DNA of 64,000 nucleotides from Lachnospiraceae bacterium AF51-6-b8A (GTDB taxonomy: Bacteria; Bacillota; Clostridia; Lachnospirales; Lachnospiraceae), in contig JAQCZH010000001.1 in assembly GCA_027682585.1 (NCBI GenBank), positions 372,001 through 436,000 on the forward strand. Reading direction: 5' to 3'. Numbering within the stretch: position 1 is the first letter of the stretch; each line of letters starts with the position of its first letter. The notes beneath the pieces were generated by a model that saw only the letters and a list, made by a program, of their open reading frames with translations, was not told where the DNA came from and did not search any database. Both the position numbers and the translations under genes were made by a program. Shown in pieces: positions 63,417-64,000 of this stretch.

Positions 63417-64000
63417 ATGCTTGATAAACTGGAGCGAAAGTTGGGCCGCTACGCCATTCCAAACCTGACTCTTTGGCTGATCGGCGGCTATATCATCGGC
63501 TATATCTTATATTTTGCCTCTCTCTCGAGCGGGGCCAATTTTATCGCCATGATGACCTTGGAGCCAGCCAGGATCATCTATCATTTCGAGATCTGGCGCC
63601 TGATTACCTGGGTTATGATCCCTCCTTCCTACAGTATTCTCTGGGGACTGATCATGATGCTTTTTTACTACCAGCTGGGACGGGTTTTAGAGCAGACCTG
63701 GGGAACCTTCCGGTTTAACGTTTATATCTTCAGCGGTATTCTCTTTACGGTCATCGGCGCTTTCCTCCTCTATGGAGTGGCCAGAATCATCTATCCGGGT
63801 CAGGATATCTCCAATATAGGAACTTTTTTCTCAACTTCCTATATTAATATGTCAATTTTTCTGGCCTTCGCTGTTTTATATGGAGATATGCAGGTCTACC
63901 TCTATTTCATTATTCCCATCAAGATGCGCTGGCTGGCTCTTGTCTATGCCGGTTTGACTTTGTATGAGCTGCTGGCAACGGACTGGGGCGGAAGAGTGGC
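63417..64000 (+). CDS. Rhomboid-like integral membrane protein (partial)
   Basis: The 5' 194 codons are in the window, open to the edge. At least five hydrophobic helices are visible. The W-R-L-I-T-W motif in loop 1 and G-R-V-L-E-Q-T-W-G are typical of rhomboid-like (DUF1751/TMEM115-related) proteins. The GxSG catalytic serine motif of active rhomboids is not visible in the expected region (F-F-S-T-S-Y), suggesting a non-protease member. AAGGAG precedes ATG 63417. Confidence 0.75.
   Translation, partial: MLDKLERKLGRYAIPNLTLWLIGGYIIGYILYFASLSSGANFIAMMTLEPARIIYHFEIWRLITWVMIPPSYSILWGLIMMLFYYQLGRVLEQTWGTFRFNVYIFSGILFTVIGAFLLYGVARIIYPGQDISNIGTFFSTSYINMSIFLAFAVLYGDMQVYLYFIIPIKMRWLALVYAGLTLYELLATDWGGRV

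Overview
The window reads as the chromosome of a low-to-mid GC Gram-positive anaerobe, most likely a Lachnospiraceae-type Clostridium relative. Evidence: AddAB rather than RecBCD, a hisS-aspS pair, HemZ, rubredoxin, a 1,428-residue acyl-CoA dehydratase activase-like protein, SpaA-type surface proteins, sigma-A promoters with frequent extended -10 elements, and strong AGGAGG-type ribosome binding sites. The species cannot be named from sequence alone. I saw no insertion sequence, prophage, CRISPR array or rRNA operon. Most of the window is ordinary chromosome.

Layout. 1-6.2 kb: tail of a GNAT acetyltransferase, then rel, a metallo-beta-lactamase-fold hydrolase, hemZ and a uridine phosphorylase. 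6.2-12.5 kb: an EamA transporter, then two YhgE/Pip membrane proteins flanking a small membrane protein. 12.7-19.3 kb: nitroreductase, PNPOx-like protein, yaaA, an orphan cobI, aldo/keto reductase, MATE exporter, histidine phosphatase and rubredoxin. 19.7-22.2 kb: a large SpaA-type surface protein with a degenerate sorting signal. 22.4-29 kb: a small basic ORF, flavodoxin, hisS-aspS, a membrane-anchored EEP hydrolase and ilvE. 29.1-31 kb: a GntR regulator and DUF5808-type membrane protein behind a perfect palindromic operator. 31.0-31.2 kb: a candidate small RNA on the minus strand. 31.4-39 kb: an RlmL-like methyltransferase, a 51-residue membrane protein, a nitroreductase, two tRNA-Leu, a CYTH protein, thrH, the shikimate genes aroE / aroD-aroK, and tRNA-Arg. 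39-51.7 kb: YesL-like protein, RluF-like pseudouridine synthase, ligA, metA, addB and addA. 51.7-52.2 kb: the frameshifted 3' remnant of a sortase-anchored surface protein. 52.3-58.7 kb: AraC regulator, a small acidic protein, DUF1275 protein, YgjP-like metallopeptidase, htpG under a CIRCE element and a degenerate GT-A protein. 58.8-64 kb: the giant activase and the start of a rhomboid-like membrane protein that runs off the window.

Functional themes are stringent response and stress (rel, htpG/CIRCE, yaaA), recombinational repair (addAB, ligA), translation (two aminoacyl-tRNA synthetases, three tRNAs, two RNA-modifying enzymes), amino-acid synthesis (aroE/D/K, metA, ilvE, thrH), anaerobic redox (flavodoxin, rubredoxin, nitroreductases, HemZ) and surface proteins (one apparently intact, one broken).

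The strongest candidate for something undescribed is the minus-strand RNA at about 31,038-31,148. It has its own promoter, a 16-bp hairpin, a rho-independent terminator and four unpaired C-runs able to pair with G-rich Shine-Dalgarno sequences. Other points of interest are a probably leaderless aroE, the palindromic GntR operator, CIRCE next to the htpG promoter, and the Pip-small protein-Pip cassette.
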